Assembly (NCBI RefSeq): GCF_021134715.1
Contig: NC_060023.1
Coordinates: forward strand, 4,216,001-4,280,000
DNA length: 64,000 bases
From: Daphnia pulex
Taxonomy: Eukaryota; Arthropoda; Branchiopoda; Diplostraca; Daphniidae
Direction of reading: 5' to 3'
The position numbers and the translations under genes were made by a program. Positions 52,583-64,000 of the stretch are shown in pieces. The notes below the pieces were generated by a model that saw only the letters and a list, made by a program, of their open reading frames with translations, ran no database searches and was not told where the DNA came from. The first letter of the stretch is position 1; each line of letters opens with the position of its first letter.

Positions 52583-53911
52583 CTAAACCCTTCTTTGATT
52601 ACGACGTTCCATTATTGGGGGAGAAGGGGGATTATTTTTGGATTCTTCTGCAATAATAATAATCCCTCGTTATTCATACTATCACTGAAGTATTTCGTCT
52701 ACCTTTATTGATCCTCAAACGCGCAATTTCAGCCTCCACTTGAGCAATTTCAGAAGTGATGTTGGCTATTCTATCCATAGATTCCATCAGGTAGCTGTGG
52801 GCGTTTGTGAAAATTCCCTCAATGAACTGCTCACCAATCAACCTTATTCATTAAAAATATTTTCATGGATTCATGGAATAGCATTGAATTAAGAAAACAA
52901 ATACCCTTGGTTGATAGTTTCTTCTTCAAAGCGTGATAGTAGACTGGGTTCAAATGTCGGTAACGATCTGTAAAGAGATTTGTTGGCGAGGTTGGACGAC
53001 TTGGACCTCTGATTCCAATTTAAAATAGATCCAGTCAAAGACGACCACCTCCTAAAAATTAAAACTGTCATTAATCAATGAAAACCAATACAAAACTACA
53101 AACATAATCAAATTTAAAAGTATAACAAAAATAGATACCTCTTTGTTTTATCAAATTGAAAAAACTTCGCCTGGAATTCTCGTGTTATACTAGTTTCACT
53201 CGGATTGTCTTGAACTAAAACAAATAAAAACCTCTCTATGTGGTTTTGGCAGTACTCTATATTCAGCTTAGAGTGAAGAGCTGTTTCTCGAAAAGAGGGC
53301 TTGAATAATGAGTTCTTTCTTCCAGAAAACCATCCTATAATGACAGAGTCACCCTAATAATTATAGCCAAATTTAACACAGCACTTATTTTTAACAACAC
53401 AAAAAAAATCTCTTGCCTGGTGTGGAATGTCTACATCATTTTCATGGGAAAACAGTTTTGAAGTTAGTAAACAAGGAAATATCCCTGTAACACCTAGATT
53501 TTAAAATGTGAATATCCATGTTAAGCCACCATAATAATGATTTTGAAAACATTTAAAGCCCAGTATGAAATATGTAGTGTTTTGTAGATAGGAAGTAATA
53601 ATTGGAAATTCTTACGGATTATTGTTTCTGGTTCAACACTGCTTTCACTTGAATCAGAAATAATTTCAATGTGCTTTTCTTCAACTGTTCCAAAAAGAAA
53701 TCCCTCCTGCAATGAAGCAACAAGGAAGCAATCAAGTAAAATAGTTCTGTTTTGTTTGGCTTTGGTGACACATTATTGGACATTATTTGCTGTGTCAGTC
53801 ATTATTATTTGCCATTGCCTCTGACCAATCACTACTTACCTTCAATGATGAAGAAACGGAATAGTAAAGAAAGGAGAGAGCTGGACCTGTAATTTCTACA
53901 GAATACTTCAT
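52583..53911 (-). CDS. Abraxas-family protein (BRCA1-A/BRISC scaffold)
   Basis: Seven exons on the minus strand: 53911-53840, 53706-53616, 53493-53417, 53353-53139, 53051-52905, 52842-52703, 52647-52583; 268 residues, phases consistent. MKYSVEITGPALSFLYYSVS and EGFLFGTVEE open an MPN-like domain without the JAMM zinc residues. Then TGIFPCLLTSKLFS, GDSVIIGWFSGRKNSLFKPS and FRETALHSKL, the Abraxas signature (V-I-G-W-(F/Y)-x-x-R-x-N...S-x-R-E). A coiled coil follows (ESMDRIANITSEIAQVEAEI), which in relatives contacts BRCC36. ABRAXAS1 (nuclear, DNA repair) and ABRAXAS2 (cytoplasmic BRISC) are about 410 residues; this is shorter and has no C-terminal S-P-x-F phospho-motif, so it may be closer to a single ancestral arthropod form. 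The third intron starts GC rather than GT. An acceptor-like TTTTCAG at 53,943 suggests a 5' UTR intron. Confidence 0.8.
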
Positions 53912-54357
53912 TCTTACAAATTGTGGCACTAGCGTGATGAGCTGAAAATATTTTTCGTGATCAGTTTGAAGTTTGAAGTTGTGGCAATAGCAGTCGACAT
54001 TTGCCTACCAAACGAAATTCACAGCGCTGCCAAGTGCCAACATCGACAGATTTTGGTGGAATCCGAGCCGCTAAATTTAAAAAATACACAAGTCGGCGAA
54101 GAAAATTGATTTTCTAACCTTAGAAACATTGAATGTATGCAATCAATAACTTAAATAAATTGATTTGAGATACATGTTGAAAAATATTTGATTCGATTGC
54201 ATAGTTTAGGATTTTTCTTTCCCTCCCTTCCAAGTTCAAATAGACTAAAAATAATGATATCTCGTTTATCGTTGAATTGATTCAGACTTGAACCAGGGCC
54301 CAGGGGTATGGAGAGATGTTTCTCCATAACAATTTCCAATCTATATAGTATGTGCAA

Positions 54358-54442
54358 CCATGGTTTAATGGTTATGGCACGCAATGTAGTTAGTAATTAA
54401 GTCCCTTGTCTCCTCCGGTGGTTTCCGGGTTCTATTCCCCCT
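54358..54442 (+). other. tRNA-like / SINE-like segment
   Basis: A-box-like TGGTTTAATGGTTATGG (54361-54377) and B-box-like GGGTTCTATTCCC (54427-54439). The two are about 66 bp apart, longer than in most tRNAs, and no cloverleaf is convincing. Likely a tRNA-derived SINE head or tRNA pseudogene. Confidence 0.45.
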
Positions 54443-55049
54443 CCCTCCATGGTTCCCTTTCGTGCTTGCATAAAATAATCATGTATGTAAAACGGTACCG
54501 AACGAAATTTTTTTAAAAATTAAACTACTACTGTCCACAAACTTGATAAATTAAACAAATCTAGTTAAAAAATAAATTTAAAAAAAAAAACTGTCACGCC
54601 GTACGCCAGGCACTTTGAGCCTTTCATTCACCAGGCTAAAGCGTCGAACGGAAACACCACCTGCGTTCACTATAATATGAGATTGAACTTTAAATATTAT
54701 CGTCATACTTTTCATTTTTAAATTTTTATTGAATTGGAAGTTTGGAACAGTATTTCCCTAGTCATATTCATCCTCGCTGAGTTGCCATGGTTGCTGTCCA
54801 ACGAGAGAAAACATTAGACATCTAGCGGTAGAATTGCTAACTTCATACATTCATGTGATTTTCTAATGGATTGAATTGGAATAGTAAATTTGTAAATTCT
54901 AATGTATAATATGAAGCAGAATAACATTTCTGTAAAAGATTGTTTAATGATTTATTCGTCTTTAAAGTTAATTTCCATACCCATGCTTGAACCCTATACC
55001 TTCTTTAAAGCGACTTGATGTTCCACCAACTACGACGTTTTGAAAAAAA

Positions 55050-55215
55050 GGGTGGCGCGTGCGTAATCAATTAACATCGATCATGCGCGCAATTTTTCGG
55101 CAACGCGCCTTTCTGTCTCACTTCACCGCTCGCAAAAAATTGAAAAATTCTTGCTGCGCATTTGACTGATTTCACGCGCCAAAAAAACCATAAAGCGCAA
55201 TACAATGTGCGCATT
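55050..55215. promoter_or_regulatory. Cluster of GCGC motifs with an E2F-like site
   Basis: Seven or more GCGC cores within 165 bp of otherwise AT-rich DNA, including TTTCACGCGCCAAAA (55,170-55,184), which read on the minus strand resembles the E2F consensus (TTTTGGCGCG), and a second TGGCGCGTG at about 55,051. Function not shown. Confidence 0.35.
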
Positions 55216-56849
55216 TACAAAAACCACAGTCATTCTTGGTGCTATTAGGTACTCCCACTCGAATCCATTCCAATCGAAAACCGCAACTCAGATTGTGTTA
55301 CTAGGTAAAAAAAATGTAATAAATAAAATGATAAAATTGATATCCAAATCCAAATCTAATCCAAGTCAACACTTGACTTGACTCCTTGAATTAGTTCCTA
55401 GTAGTAGTTCGTATTAGTATTAATCGTCTTTGTACAACAGTAAAGCCCGCACCTGTCATCCAAAACTCAAATGGTAAATGATAAGCGCTATTAAAAAGGA
55501 AAGCGCATAGAGAGAAGGCCGGGTGTTGATGGGGAGGGGAGGGGAGTGAAAGCCGCACGTGCGCGCTGTCGAATGGACCATGAAATCTCAAAATAATCAT
55601 GTATGGGGTGAGAGGGTAGATTCGTAACGTCCAATAAATTCCGCTTAACGGAGGGTCCTTCTCGTCTTGTTACTGTCATTCAATATACAGCGGTACTATG
55701 TACGGTTTACCATGGAAATAGGTATATACAGTATAGCTCGCTCAACCTATTTGCGGCTATGGCCTATTTGTTGCTTTTTTTGTAACTTTTGGCTACTCCA
55801 GTACGTAGGTCGTAGTCCAATATACCATTACGAATCTGCCCCTGCCCCTCTCAACCGTTAAATGATGGGTCTATTCTTATGGTGCTTGCGCAAAATACTT
55901 GTGTTAAGGGTATTACAAAATTATGATAACATTACCAACCGTATCCCAATTTTATTATACGTAACAGCCTACTTAATGTTCGTAGCCTATAAACGCACAC
56001 ATCTTTCTGAACGATTAATACAGAGGATACTCAAACCAATATTAAATGATTATGAGTGACATCAAATCACGAATGATTCCGACAACAATGTCCGCTGAGA
56101 AATAGTATTTTTTCCTGCTACTTAAATTAAGTTGATGTTACTTAAATTTTATAAGATATCTTATTCTTCCTTAATGTATTTTTGAAGTCATTTATTACAT
56201 AGGACCTTCTAAATACAGGCCTAATTAAAATACAATACTTGACGAATAACAATGGAATTTTTATGTAAATGCCAATCTTGAAATGTTTTGAAACTTTACA
56301 TTATTGCGCTTTCGATTGAATTATTACAGAATATATGTAGTAGGGACACGGCTATATATATATGCATAATAGCTTGTGTGAAAGGGGTTTTTTAAGGAAA
56401 TATACGTGTAACTAAACCAGATTTTGCACGCTAGATTAAGTTTGGGTGCCGGATTACGTTAGCGGAAGTCTAGAACGAATGGGAATAAGAAACACATTTC
56501 TTGTTGCTTTTATTTTACCTTCTTTTATTATACGGAATTGTCATTGAGTAAATCTGGAAAAAAAAGTGTGAAAGAAAAGGAAACATAGAAAACTACATTT
56601 ACCGCAAGCCAGCTTTTTTTGACATGCCAATGGACCCCGAAATCCGATCTAGGATGTTACTGAAATGAGCGTGAGAAATTAAGAAAGGAAATATGTCTTC
56701 AAGGGTTCTGGATAATAGAAAGAAGCTGAGATTTATATATATAATATATAAAGCACTCGTCTTTTGTTTCGCCTGTTTTGCCACACACCGCTACTCTTCC
56801 GTACACAGCAGTCAACCACTTCCTGAAGAGGTCACGTCATAGTAGAATA

Positions 56850-56868
56850 CACACACACACACACACAC
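56850..56868 (+). repeat. (AC)n microsatellite
   Basis: About ten AC units uninterrupted. Confidence 0.95.
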
Positions 56869-58423
56869 TGATGTGGGGAGTAACATGTGCCGTATTCCCT
56901 CTTTCCTTTTCCCCCCTTTTTTATAATGTGTGATGGGAACTAAACTGATGTGGTAGTTGAACTTTTTTTATCGTTAAAAGTCTTTGAATTAAAAAAATTA
57001 TCTAATCCACTTATCTATAAGAAAATCAGAAATCATTTGAGAATTCTTGCGCCAAATTTTTCGAATAGTTCGTTCCGCTATTTGTAATGCAGAGATAGAC
57101 TGTCCGAGACTGCCGAGTAGAATATCACGTTTTGCTTTCTGCGTACATGAGCAAAATTGTACAAATGAAGTGGGTGACTATTCAATATTATATTTAGTTA
57201 CTTATAATCAACAGTCTGGCGGGTGGACTTACGGAGAATCAATTCCGGTTCAACTGAAATCCTCACTGAATATATAGCGTAGGGCCAATCAATCAACGTC
57301 ACATGACTAGCTTCAGTTTGACAACGTTAACTTTGTCGCAATTTAATTAAATCTGAAAATATCAGAACCCGTTATGCTAATAAAATATTAAAATTAAATG
57401 ACCATGCATATATTTAACCTTTTTAATTAATCCTCATGCTTCAGACAACAATTACGCCTGGCGAATATACGCATACACATGAAGCAGGCGCGAGAGAGAG
57501 TTTCCGTAGAGCCTACTCTCACATCAAATGCCGTGTGATGTAACGCCCATCGAATTCTAATTGACACAGCCAAGCATGATGTGAAACTGACCGTCGTAAT
57601 AACTACAGCCAACCAGGGCAGAGAGTAATGAAATTTCTAAACTAGCCTAGATATAGGCGCACACATTTCTGCACCGGGGCAAAGGCGAGTGGCGAACTAT
57701 TTGCTCCCAAATGGACGGCGTAATTAAAACGTTTCAGCTCGACTGATTCTCTCTTGTTTGATCCTGGATCCTGGATTAAATATAGCCACACACTATATAG
57801 CCTAGTATATATCTCGCTGTCCTGTAAAGCTTTATGCCGTACACAGCCTATAATAATAGTTATAGTAATTATCTAGAAATTTAGTTCAATATACTTGATT
57901 TAAAACGCGTTTCATATTCATCCAAGAAGATGAAGGCGATGCTTCAATAATTTAGTATACGTTCTTTTAATAATGCAGTGAACAATTTCGTTAACTAGTA
58001 TACAAAAGCCTCCGCGCCAAAACAAATTACTTATACGAATAGTCCAATTTTATACATATACGAACCGAGAGCTGACGGTTCGTGTATACTGTATGGACTG
58101 CCGTATAGAGGCGCATCTCTTTTTTGTCTAATAGCAAATAACGATGTTCATTGAGTTCTTCTTCTATACCGCCGAAGATATAGTATGATAGAGAGCGCGA
58201 TGAGGGATATCCTTCCAGCTCAAGTCTTCCATCTTATTGGCTCCAATGGCATGCACGCCCTCGCATCTTTCCGAGGGAAAGGGCCGAACTCTTTCCAGTT
58301 AGCCCAATAACTTGCCCGACGTGCAGGCTTATCTCCTCCCCCTTTCGGCGGAGGATGGGGAAGAAGAAGGGCGGCGCCAAAATGGATAGCGCTTCTGCCA
58401 CAGTCCACACAGTCTACACACAC

Positions 58424-58455
58424 ATATAAATGACCCACAGCCACTACTCAGCGTT
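58424..58455 (+). promoter_or_regulatory. Core promoter of the Not-like homeobox gene
   Basis: ATATAAAT (58,424) followed 24 bp later by an initiator-like ACTCAGCGTTC (about 58,446), the spacing of a TATA/Inr promoter. It would give a 5' UTR of about 140 bp before the ATG at 58,588. Confidence 0.5.
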
Positions 58456-58587
58456 CACTCGGCTACGAAGTTCTTCCAGCACAACTTAATCGTTCCGTGT
58501 GTTGTGTTCTTTTCCCACATTCCTTGATATTGACTCGATTGCATCAAGTTAACTGTTTGAAAATTTAAAAAAGAAAGCAGCGCGGGA

Positions 58588-59791
58588 ATGTCGTCGTCCA
58601 CCAGTTCACCGATTTCGCCATCCAGTTGGATTCAGCAACAGTCGCCGGTTGTTGTAGGTCCGTCGACAAACAAACGAGCCGCCGTCGAGCCGCTCAACTT
58701 GTGGCCGTCGACGTCCACCTGGGCCGCCTACAACTCGGCGCTGGCCTCCCTGTCGCTCGGCCAACTCAACGGCGAGTCTTCCGCCGGAGTCAAATACCCG
58801 TCACGCTGCTCGCCGCTCACGCCCACCACCCCGACGTATTCGCCGTCGTTCTCTCCGCAATCGACGGCCATCAACGGCTTTGGAATTCATCCGCTTCTTC
58901 AACCGGATTCGCCGCACTCAGTGACCGACACTTGTCCTGATTTCTCCACGGCTTTCCCGCTGGACTTTTGCACGACAAACACTGGCGATCGGTCGTCGTC
59001 GACTTCGTCCAACAGTAACAACAACACCAAACGCCAACTCCAGCACCAGCAGCAGCAGCCGGAAGCCCTTGCCAACAGTCAAAAGCGGAGTAAATCGTTC
59101 ACCATCGACGCCATCCTCGGCCTGGAAGAATTCGCCGCTTCCTGTTTCGAATCGGCCGACTCTGTGAAATTCTTTTCATCACAAGGTAATAATCCGATGT
59201 ATTATAATGTGCCTTAAATGACATAATCATGTTCATTTAGTTAAATCTATTAGTCGAGAAAATAATTCAGTTTAATCATTTATATTATTTCTATAATCAA
59301 TTTGAACAGAACATCGTCGAAGCGAATCACCAGGTTGCCAACAAGCGCATCTGTCGGATTCACCGGAACTGTCCCCGCCCTCGTCGCTGATGACGATGCC
59401 ATGCGCGTCGTCGTCGTCCCTAATATCGGCGCCATCGTCGTCGTCTTCTCCGCGGGCCAAGCGGGTGCGGACCATCTTCAGTGCCGAGCAATTAGAGCGA
59501 TTGGAGGCCGAGTTCGCCCGCCAGCAGTACATGGTCGGTCCGGAGAGATTGGTATTGGCCGCCAGTCTCCGCCTGTCCGAATCGCAAGTCAAAGTCTGGT
59601 TCCAGAACCGGCGCATTAAGTGGCGCAAGCAGCATCTCGAGTCGCAGCAAATGAGACTCGTCACTTGGCGCCAGTTCGACGACAAATCCCAATCATCAGC
59701 CCAAGAGCAACTGGCACAGCAGCATCATCATCACATGAGAGCGGCCAATAACGGAGTCGACGACGATCATTCCGAATCATTTTCCGATTGA
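58588..59791 (+). CDS. Not-class homeobox transcription factor
   Basis: Two exons, 58588-59185 and 59310-59791, with a 124-bp intron, 359 residues. The first exon is serine/proline-rich with polyglutamine (QHQQQQP) and carries [13 protein letters not shown], an Eh1-like Groucho-recruiting motif. The homeodomain occupies about residues 249-308: [36 protein letters not shown], then [21 protein letters not shown] in helix 1/2 and R-I-K-W-R-K-Q at the end are characteristic of the Not (notochord homeobox) class; Q50 with N51 implies a TAAT-type target. The tail is histidine- and acid-rich. Vertebrate Not acts in notochord formation; arthropod relatives are expressed in the nervous system, so a neural role is inferred. 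The ATG is the first in frame after the promoter. Confidence 0.9.
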
Positions 59792-59955
59792 AATTGCTGG
59801 ATGCAAATCATTCGTTCATTTTTTTGTTTGTTTGTTTTCGTTCTGTTTCGTCGTCTTGTTATACATTTGATGTAGATGTTATATCGAATTCCATTTTCAC
59901 CTGTACATATATCTTCACCCGAGTTGATTCTCGAAAGAGAGCCAAAGTCTAACGT

Positions 59956-59961
59956 AATAAA
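59956..59961 (+). terminator. Polyadenylation signal
   Basis: AATAAA 165 bp after the homeobox stop codon. Confidence 0.6.
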
Positions 59962-61676
59962 ATCCTATATCCGTTCGACTACATACAGAAACGTTATCGC
60001 GCCGTTTATTTCATTTTGGGGTTTTTTCAGACGGGCCCTCAGTTGCTGTCTGCGACTTTGCGACTACACAGAGTCAAAGTCTGGCTCCAGACGGAGAGAC
60101 TAAAGGTAATTAGAAAGGTATTTTAAAAAGAAAGGAGGGCTACACAACTTGGCTGGGGTTTTTTCTTTTTATAAGTGTTTTTATTTTTTCTTCTTCTTTT
60201 TTTTTTGGGAGACTTTTGCCTGAAAGGCTCATATGAGCCAGACCATATTCCCAAACGTATATCAACTCGATGAACCGCATATATAGAGCCGCCAGTCATA
60301 TTATAGTGTAAAGTCTGATGCCCTCTTATTTCTTGATAATATAGATAGACAGAGTACATATGCGTCGACTCGACTGTACAAATAGTTTTATTTGAGTTCG
60401 GTGTAGTGTCTATACTCTATAGAGAGTCGATCGGCCTCTATGGCGCAGAGGTTTTTTGTCGCACAAATGAAAAGAAACCAGATTGTTATGACTATTGAGT
60501 TAAGAGGGTTCATTGATTATACGCTGTAGTACACAGTACTAGAAGTGCAGCTCGGTTGGCTGTATAAGTTTAGAAACGTTGAAAAAGGAAGATTTCAAGA
60601 ATGATAAAGATAGTCGGGCCTATATTGGGAGTTGGAAAGATAGGCGCCAATGCAATATATTCATATGGTCGCATACTCGCATATAGTTTTTAATTCATTT
60701 ACCGGTTTATTAGTCTGAAATTCATCGACAATTTTATTCTTGAATGAAAACAAGTCTATTAAAAGGTTGAAATGAGTTCGCTTGCGTCATTTTAGGCGAT
60801 GATTACAAAACATTTGAAAAAATCGCATAATAAGAAAAGTAAAGAATGAGTCAATATTAGTATCATTTTCAAAATAAAATTGTTAAGAGATGAACCAATG
60901 ACTGGAATATTAGAATAGATTAGCTACAATCTAATTTTTCACACCGGAACCTGACTGTCGGAATGTTTTTTTCATTTTTAGTTGTCACACCAACTTTCGA
61001 TGTATACAAGTGAATAGGTCAGACATTTAAAAAAAGGAAATTGGCTTTTTGTCTATTTGCAGATAGTCAACCTGCATACAGGCCTTTATTCAAGCGCTTA
61101 GCTATACATACCATTCAATACAAGCTTGGGTGTGCATTTTGTTACACATATTTTCAATAGCCTAGTAAAGCTCGGACAAAGTCATATTTAAAAAATCCGT
61201 TGTACAACCAAATAACTTTCGGAGAATGGAAAAGGTTACATTTGCATTCAAGGAATTCCAAATTATTTTGATAAATATAAATGGACCATATCTAATATCC
61301 GTATAAGTATGAACGTGTACCATAAGTTAGCCCCGCGTCATATAGTTTCTGATATTGTTGATCGGACAGTGATGAAGTCACACCCAACGATGATACAACT
61401 CGCTGCTGAAAATATATAATACGAGTTGAGACTAAGGGAAAGTAATAAGAAGAGAAAATGAGCGGATTTCTCGTTTATAGTCTAGAGTTGAGACAAATTA
61501 GCTGCTGCTGGCGCATTCGGCTCTTTGTCGAAAGGTTATTCTCCTGTAAAAGACCGCGCCTTCCATGTCTAGTTTGTCTGCTGTGCATATCGTTTCGGAA
61601 GGAACCTTTTAAACAAGAGAGAGTATAGAGGGACAATGATGAAACAAATTTTCTTTGAAGTTGCTGGCAAGTTATG

Positions 61677-61840
61677 AGCTGCTGCTGCTCGCTTCTGTAG
61701 CAGCAGCAGCAGCATCCAGCCGCATCCAGCAACTTCCGCCGTCGCTTATATTCCTCTCCCTTGCTGCTTGATAGATGAGATATCTGACGGCGCGACTTGA
61801 CTCGGGCAGAATGCCGAGCTGCTGCTGCTGCTGCTGCTGC
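61677..61840. repeat. CTG/CAG triplet tracts in both orientations
   Basis: (GCT)4 at 61,677, (CAG)5 at about 61,700 only a few bases away in complementary sense, and (GCT)7-8 at 61,818-61,840. The first two can pair as a hairpin (GCTGCTGCTGCT with AGCAGCAGCAGC). Another (CAG)4-5 lies at about 62,209. Confidence 0.9.
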
Positions 61841-62853
61841 ACTATAAGTGGCGGCCGCCAATAGAAACCAGTCATGCGTGTCGCTTTGTGTGTGGGTGCA
61901 CCATCTCCCTGTATGCTGGCGCACGGTATTACACAGCAAATTGCCTCTTCATATTATTAAATATGCAGGTCGCCTCCTCTTTTCATTCTCTCATATCCAC
62001 CCGCTGCATGATGCTCCATGCAGAATACCCCTCCAAAGGAAGAAGAAGGAAAAAAAAACCAATATGTGTGTATATGCGCGCACCAAGTGTGTGTAGAACA
62101 TCAGTGAATGCTTGATAATAATAAATACACTGCCGCGCCAACGAAATGACGACGAGAGAGAGAGAGCTGGTGTATTATTTATGATCAACAAATTGCTGGT
62201 CACCTACTCAGCAGCAGCAGCAACATCATCACTCACGGGCGTTCTCTTCAGCAAATGAACCGTATTGCCATAATTGCTATTGTAGCTCTAACTTCTTGGT
62301 TATATCCTTTCTTGATTCTGTTATATCTAACTTACAAGGCATGAAACTGGAAATTCGAATAAGACAAAGCATTTCATTAAACTGCCAGTGCAGATTTCAT
62401 TTTTGCAATATACCTAGGCTTTTAGAAAATTATCTATTAACTATTCTTTCGACTGACTCTGCCAATAAAAATTTGGCCAATAAATCGACCGTTCGAGATA
62501 TTTTCTTATATGAACCACGATATTAAGAAATCGATGATTTGAATGAGATTTGGCTATTTGTGATGCAAAATTCAACAATTCCGGCCAGACGCTGTATCAA
62601 ATTTAGACATAATATTCTGACTTCCGTGCTGTTTGTGTGTGTGCGTAAGGTATTATACTGTTCTCCTCCCGAATATGTTGCAGATCCACATATCTTTTAA
62701 TTCCTGAAAGAAGTAGACCTAATATAGCAGAGTAGGCCTATACGGATGCTGCGTCCTATACATATATATAAAGCCACTTTAAGGCCAAGTTTTGTGTCCG
62801 ATTCTCGAGCGTCCCATCAGGGTGGGCAATAACCTACAGCATTTCACTATTCA

Positions 62854-62879
62854 GTGTGTGTGTGTGTTGTGTGTGTTGA
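62854..62879 (+). repeat. TG-rich microsatellite
   Basis: Interrupted GTGTGTGTG tracts. Confidence 0.85.
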
Positions 62880-63025
62880 TGTTCTTTTGTTCCGGTAGCT
62901 ATGCCAGGAATTTTCTCATATGTTTATACACGCGCCGGGCGGCAACGACGAAAGGCTGAGCTTTATAACCCGCCTACACAAGAACTTTGGTAATAAAGGT
63001 ATAGGGGTAACCTCAAAGATACATG

Positions 63026-63120
63026 GAGAGGAGGACGGAAGAATATAAAGCGAGAAGAGAGAATAAGGGGAGAGACGAGAGAGACGAGAGAGCTAGAGAG
63101 AGGGAAGCAAGCAGCAGCAG
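63026..63120 (+). repeat. Purine-rich GA tract
   Basis: About 95 bp almost entirely purine on the plus strand (GAGAGAC, GAGAGAG repeats) ending in AGCAGCAGCAG. Such tracts can bind GAGA-type factors or form triplexes. Confidence 0.75.
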
Positions 63121-64000
63121 AGTTATTGGAAGGAGGGGGGAAGCCTGCTCGTTGTCGTTGATCGATCAACCTCGAATCCTCTCGAGCTACTTTCTCGTTA
63201 AACAACCACAATCGCCAACAGTCACCCAAATGTTGGCAATCTTATCTCTGATGCCGCGAGAGGCTGTATCAAGCTATAAATTTACAGCAGGATTTTACTT
63301 TAAAATTGCAAAAATATGTTTGGTATGTTTTAATTTATAAAATTCATTTTAATTTCTAAATTTCAAAATTGACTCGGACAGAATTGGTTCCTTTAAATAA
63401 GAAAATAAGGATAGGCTAATTAGGCTAACTATCTTATACTAAATTTACGATTTAAATTTTAAATTTTAAATATCTACTAGCCCATTCGTACCCAAACAAC
63501 TTACATGAGAAAATTTTTATAATAATAAAAAATAAAAAATAAAAATGAAAGTGGACTAACGTTTTGAAAAAGAAACCGAACGGCTAAAAATGATAACACC
63601 TGCACTGCTTGTATATAGTATTGTGAATATTATTAGTGTAGGCTACTACAAATGGGAAATATTTTAAATGGTTCCGTTTCGCTCTCAGATATGATTTGTT
63701 ATCAATATACCATGCGGTAGACCACTAGATAATCGTTCTCATGGTATTTAATCATGACTGAATAAGCGCGACCATCAATAAGTGCCATCCATCCTCACTC
63801 TACTATATCCATGAAGTATCCCGCCATACAATACAGACCCTGCAGCTGTACAAGTCCCAGCGTCATATAGTTGCTGGAACCATGAAGCTTACACCATCGA
63901 CAATACCAGCTATATATAGAAGATTTAGATCATTTTAGCTTAAGTAGTGTTTTCCACAGAATTACATTGGCCGAGTAGTAGGCTATCCTCGTTTTGATTT

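Larger units (their letters stand above)
54443..58420. other. Long intergenic region upstream of the homeobox gene
   Basis: About 4 kb without a supported exon. It includes a CG-rich motif cluster at 55,050-55,215, a (CA)n microsatellite at 56,850 and several short frames with no domain. It probably contains regulatory sequence for the homeobox gene. Confidence 0.5.
59962..64000. other. Intergenic, simple-repeat-rich, no supported gene
   Basis: About 4 kb with GC-trinucleotide, TG and GA tracts. A 154-codon minus-strand frame at 61.5-61.9 kb is explained by translation of CTG/GCT repeats. No RNA gene recognised. Confidence 0.5.

Noticed and set aside
54358..54442. Candidate functional tRNA gene
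   Set aside because: A and B boxes are present but too far apart and no acceptor or anticodon stems pair convincingly; kept only as a tRNA-like segment.
58588..59791. Alternative assignment of the homeobox gene to Emx, Vax or Bar classes
   Set aside because: The Y-M-V-G stretch and the R-I-K-W-R-K-Q terminus fit the Not class better; no class-specific motif of the others is present.
61475..61939. 154-codon minus-strand frame with polyalanine and polycysteine
   Set aside because: Produced by CTG/GCT trinucleotide repeats; no domain, no splice context, and another frame of the same repeats gives polyglutamine.

Overview
This is a eukaryotic, arthropod-type window, most likely a freshwater branchiopod crustacean close to Daphnia. 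That placement is inference from several observations: very short introns (about 57-80 bp) with GT-AG ends, AT-rich spacers, arthropod versions of PERK, an Abraxas-family protein and a Not-type homeobox, BEL, gypsy and L2/CR1-like retroelements, and a recurrent TAGGCCTA motif in non-coding DNA. No prokaryotic gene organisation is present.

Layout. 0-11 kb is a transposon graveyard: a hAT dimerisation remnant, a pipsqueak-type HTH exon, a small TIR element carrying an unusual hairpin, a broken gypsy pol, a 360-bp tandem repeat and a second gypsy protease remnant. 11-20.3 kb holds three broken glycosyltransferase genes: a GT32-like fragment, a beta-1,3-galactosyltransferase-like gene and an alpha-1,3-fucosyltransferase-like gene. 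20.6-25.9 kb is a BEL/Pao retrotransposon on the minus strand with 5' LTR, primer binding site, a leader with tandem repeats and a long gag-pol frame; it is truncated right at the fucosyltransferase promoter. 25.9-29.1 kb contains small inverted-repeat elements, one of them a 1.4-kb foldback carrying inverted tRNA-like pol III modules. 29.9-35.4 kb is a composite: a degenerate MULE transposase with SWIM finger, split by an L2/CR1-like LINE, followed on the same strand by an AT-hook tail, a Ulp1-type cysteine protease and a PHD-like finger. 35.8-37.6 kb has further TIR elements.

The right half is genic. A small family of four-cysteine, single-pass membrane proteins occupies 38.3-40.4 kb (minus, with two candidate first exons) and 45.3-46.4 kb (plus). 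PERK (eIF2alpha kinase 3) lies at 47.9-52.2 kb with 14 reconstructed exons. It is tail-to-tail with an Abraxas-family gene at 52.6-53.9 kb. A Not-class homeobox gene lies at 58.6-59.8 kb, flanked by several kilobases of non-coding DNA with simple repeats.

The most unusual items are the MULE + Ulp1 + PHD assembly, the cluster of disabled glycosyltransferases, the four-cysteine membrane family with apparent alternative first exons, and the foldback with mirrored tRNA-like promoters. All disabling lesions could in principle be assembly errors; reads would decide.
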